From: an uncultured Collinsella sp.
GTDB lineage: Bacteria; Actinomycetota; Coriobacteriia; Coriobacteriales; Coriobacteriaceae
Direction of reading: 5' to 3'
NCBI GenBank assembly: GCA_900546825.1
Contig: UREE01000052.1
Location: 1-15,176, forward strand
DNA length: 15,176 nt
Below, in pieces: positions 13,629 through 15,176 of the stretch; the stretch's first letter is position 1; every line of letters begins with the position of its first letter. The notes beneath the pieces were generated by a model that did not search any database, was not told where the DNA came from, and saw only the letters and a list, made by a program, of their open reading frames with translations. A program made the translations under genes and the position numbers.

Positions 13629-14564
13629 CTAATTGACACGTTTTCCATTGTGACCGAAGGGCGTCTGGGCGTGAAGGGCAAACTTGGAGGGCGCATACCT
13701 TCCATCCATCATGCGCTCGATAAGGCCCTCGAGTTCAAGCGAACCCAAGAGTTTGAGTACGCCGACAGCATCGAGCGCGACGAGCGCCGCGATGTCGTCG
13801 ACCTTGAGCGGAGAGGCGATGAGCGCATGCATCACGGTCTGCTGTGTTGGATCCAGGTCGGCAATGCCGGGAGCATCGGGGCGCGAGTAGCGCAGGGTGC
13901 CGTAGATGCGTGAGATAGCCATCTCGATAGATTCCTCGTCGATGATGCAGCAGGCACCGTTCGCAATGAGGTAATTCGTGCCACGCGACTCGGGCGATAG
14001 GATCGACCCCGGCACGACAAGAAGTTCGCGCCCCAAATCCATAGCAGCCTCGGCTGTAGAAAACGTCCCGGAAGGCATACCCGCCTCGGAAACATAGAGG
14101 GCTTGCGACAGGGCCGCGATCACGCGATTGCGGCGCGGAAAGGCAAACTTGCGCGGACCCATGCCCCACGGGGAGATCGACACGACCGCGCCACCCGTAT
14201 CGAGCGTGCGCATAATAAGCCCCGCGCTCGAACGCGGGTAGACCACGTCGGCGCCCGTCCCCAGCACCACGACGTGTTTGCCGCCGGCGTTGACCGCAGC
14301 CCAACCCGAGGCCTGGTCACAACCGACCGCGCCGCCCGAAACTACCGTCACTCCCGCCTCGACCGCCACCTTTGCCGCAAGCTCTGCCACGGCAAGACCA
14401 TACGGCGAGGCCTTGCGCGCGCCGATGATGGAGAGCGCGGGTGTCGAAAGCACCTCGGGATTGCCACGCACATAAAGCGTCTGGGGTACATCAGAAAGCT
14501 CCAAAACGGTCTCGGGATACAACGCATCACCTGGATGCAGCTCAAAGGTCCCCTCGGCTATCAT
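13629..14564 (-). CDS. dprA: DNA processing protein DprA, N-terminally short form
   Basis: DprA (Smf) loads RecA on single-stranded DNA that enters during natural transformation. It has 311 residues. The extended Rossmann fold is complete: GARKASPYG (48-56), SGGAVGCDQASG (76-87), VVVLGTGADVVYP (98-110), FPRRNRVIAALS (142-153), MPSGTFSTAEAA (163-174) and VVPGSILSPESRGTNYLI (183-200). A winged-helix domain follows at about 238-297. The SAM-like domain found at the N-terminus of most DprA proteins (60-80 residues) is missing. The start ATG 14564 forms an ATGA overlap with the comM stop and has AAGGAGG five bases upstream, so the short form is real as read here. The frame is open further upstream, but only inside comM and without SAM-domain resemblance. 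Confidence 0.95.
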   Translation of the reverse strand: MIAEGTFELHPGDALYPETVLELSDVPQTLYVRGNPEVLSTPALSIIGARKASPYGLAVAELAAKVAVEAGVTVVSGGAVGCDQASGWAAVNAGGKHVVVLGTGADVVYPRSSAGLIMRTLDTGGAVVSISPWGMGPRKFAFPRRNRVIAALSQALYVSEAGMPSGTFSTAEAAMDLGRELLVVPGSILSPESRGTNYLIANGACCIIDEESIEMAISRIYGTLRYSRPDAPGIADLDPTQQTVMHALIASPLKVDDIAALVALDAVGVLKLLGSLELEGLIERMMDGRYAPSKFALHAQTPFGHNGKRVN

Positions 14565-15176
14565 TGGTCCCTCCTTCCCTGGTACATCGCCGCCTCGAGC
14601 ACATGGTCCTGCGTCACCTGCTCGCTCTCGGCGACGTCGGCGATTGTACGCGCGATGCGCACCAGGCGCACGATGCCGCGGCCCGTGAGATGCGTGCGTT
14701 TGGACAGGCCGAGTACGCATTTCTCCGCCGCATCATCGAGCTCAAAGGTCGAAACGACGCCGTCAATAGACCGTGTCTCGTCATCCTCGGCCTCGGCATC
14801 CGCATCGTCCATACGGGATTCGCGCCAGGCGCGAAAGGCGCGACCGCGCACAACGTAGTCACGCAACTCGGCCGACGACATACCCTCCGCACCCTCGATA
14901 ATCACTTGGGGGTCGGGACGGGTCACGTCGATCATCATGTCGATACGGTCGGCCAAAGGACCGCGCAGTTTAGACCGATAGCGCTCGACCATCGCCGCCG
15001 AGCAGCGACACGGTACCTCACGATCGCCCAAAAAGCCGCAGGGGCAGGGATTGCTCGCAGCCAGCAGCTGAAAGCGCGACGGGAAGGTAAAAACCCCGTC
15101 GACGCGTACGATCCTGACGTAGCCGCGCTCGATGGGCTGACGCAGCGTCTGCAGCACACCCGTGGGAAACTCGGCA
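14561..15176 (-). CDS. comM: ComM/YifB family AAA+ ATPase (Mg chelatase-like), 5' part outside the window
   Basis: C-terminal 204 residues of a YifB/ComM protein. Characterised ComM is a hexameric helicase that drives branch migration when incoming DNA is integrated during natural transformation. The visible part begins in the AAA+ core with AEFPTGVLQTLRQPIERG, followed by FQLLAASNPCPCGF (sensor 1 and the family's Cys-rich NPCPCG), CRCSAAMVERYRSKLRGPLADRID (arginine-finger region) and the C-terminal Mg-chelatase helical domain with LSKRTHLTGRGIVRLVRIARTIAD. An acidic segment (MDDADAEAEDDE) is inserted before that last domain. Walker A and B lie outside the window. The stop overlaps the dprA start (ATGA), so the two competence-related genes are translationally coupled. 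Confidence 0.93.
   Translation of the reverse strand, partial: AEFPTGVLQTLRQPIERGYVRIVRVDGVFTFPSRFQLLAASNPCPCGFLGDREVPCRCSAAMVERYRSKLRGPLADRIDMMIDVTRPDPQVIIEGAEGMSSAELRDYVVRGRAFRAWRESRMDDADAEAEDDETRSIDGVVSTFELDDAAEKCVLGLSKRTHLTGRGIVRLVRIARTIADVAESEQVTQDHVLEAAMYQGRRDQ

Noticed and set aside
12424..13632. A 402-codon plus-strand frame opposite trmFO
   Set aside because: trmFO carries all family motifs in the opposite frame; this frame has none.
14565..14720. N-terminal extension of dprA that might supply the missing SAM domain
   Set aside because: It is Arg- and Pro-rich shadow sequence of comM with no helix-hairpin-helix pattern; ATG 14564 has an ideal ribosome binding site.

Overview
The window is about 60% G+C, gene-dense and almost entirely core genome. 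Protein sequences and gene order point to a high-GC Gram-positive of the Coriobacteriia, probably Collinsella or a close relative; this is inference from family resemblance, not a database result. No mobile element, CRISPR array, tRNA, rRNA or integration scar was seen. Thirteen of the 14 genes with recognisable housekeeping or family assignments lie on the minus strand; only the first gene, a kinase-like phosphotransferase, is on the plus strand. No gene-free stretch exceeds 300 bases. The two longest are 837-1012 (two back-to-back terminators) and 11141-11359 (terminator, promoter and leader of rpsB).

Layout from right to left, in the direction of transcription of the minus strand. (1) comM (partial) - dprA - trmFO - xer, positions 15176-11360: DNA uptake/processing, tRNA U54 methylation and a Xer-type tyrosine recombinase, tightly packed and ended by a hairpin at 11316-11341. 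(2) rpsB - tsf, 11140-9497: ribosomal protein S2 and elongation factor Ts, driven by a clear extended -10 promoter at 11282-11310 and ended by a terminator at 9438-9473. (3) pyrH - frr - uppS - cdsA - dxr - rseP-like protease - ispG - proS, 9379-1013: eight genes with gaps or overlaps of only a few bases, ended by a terminator at 931-981. This order (rpsB-tsf-pyrH-frr-uppS-cdsA-dxr-site-2 protease-(ispG)-proS) is a classic conserved block of Gram-positive bacteria.

The third operon links UMP phosphorylation and ribosome recycling with envelope lipid supply. Dxr and IspG are two steps of the MEP isoprenoid pathway, UppS turns its products into the undecaprenyl carrier, CdsA makes CDP-diacylglycerol, and the M50 protease cuts membrane proteins. 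ProS closes the unit.

I found no wholly new system. The points most worth a second look are: a roughly 120-residue insertion with a winged-helix-like segment in the cytosolic loop of the site-2 protease; a Xer recombinase whose conserved N-terminus has no ATG/GTG/TTG start but has an ideal ribosome binding site in front of an ATA codon; a perfect inverted repeat lying inside the rpsB promoter; a structured rpsB leader; and a DprA lacking the usual N-terminal domain, beside an absent topA.
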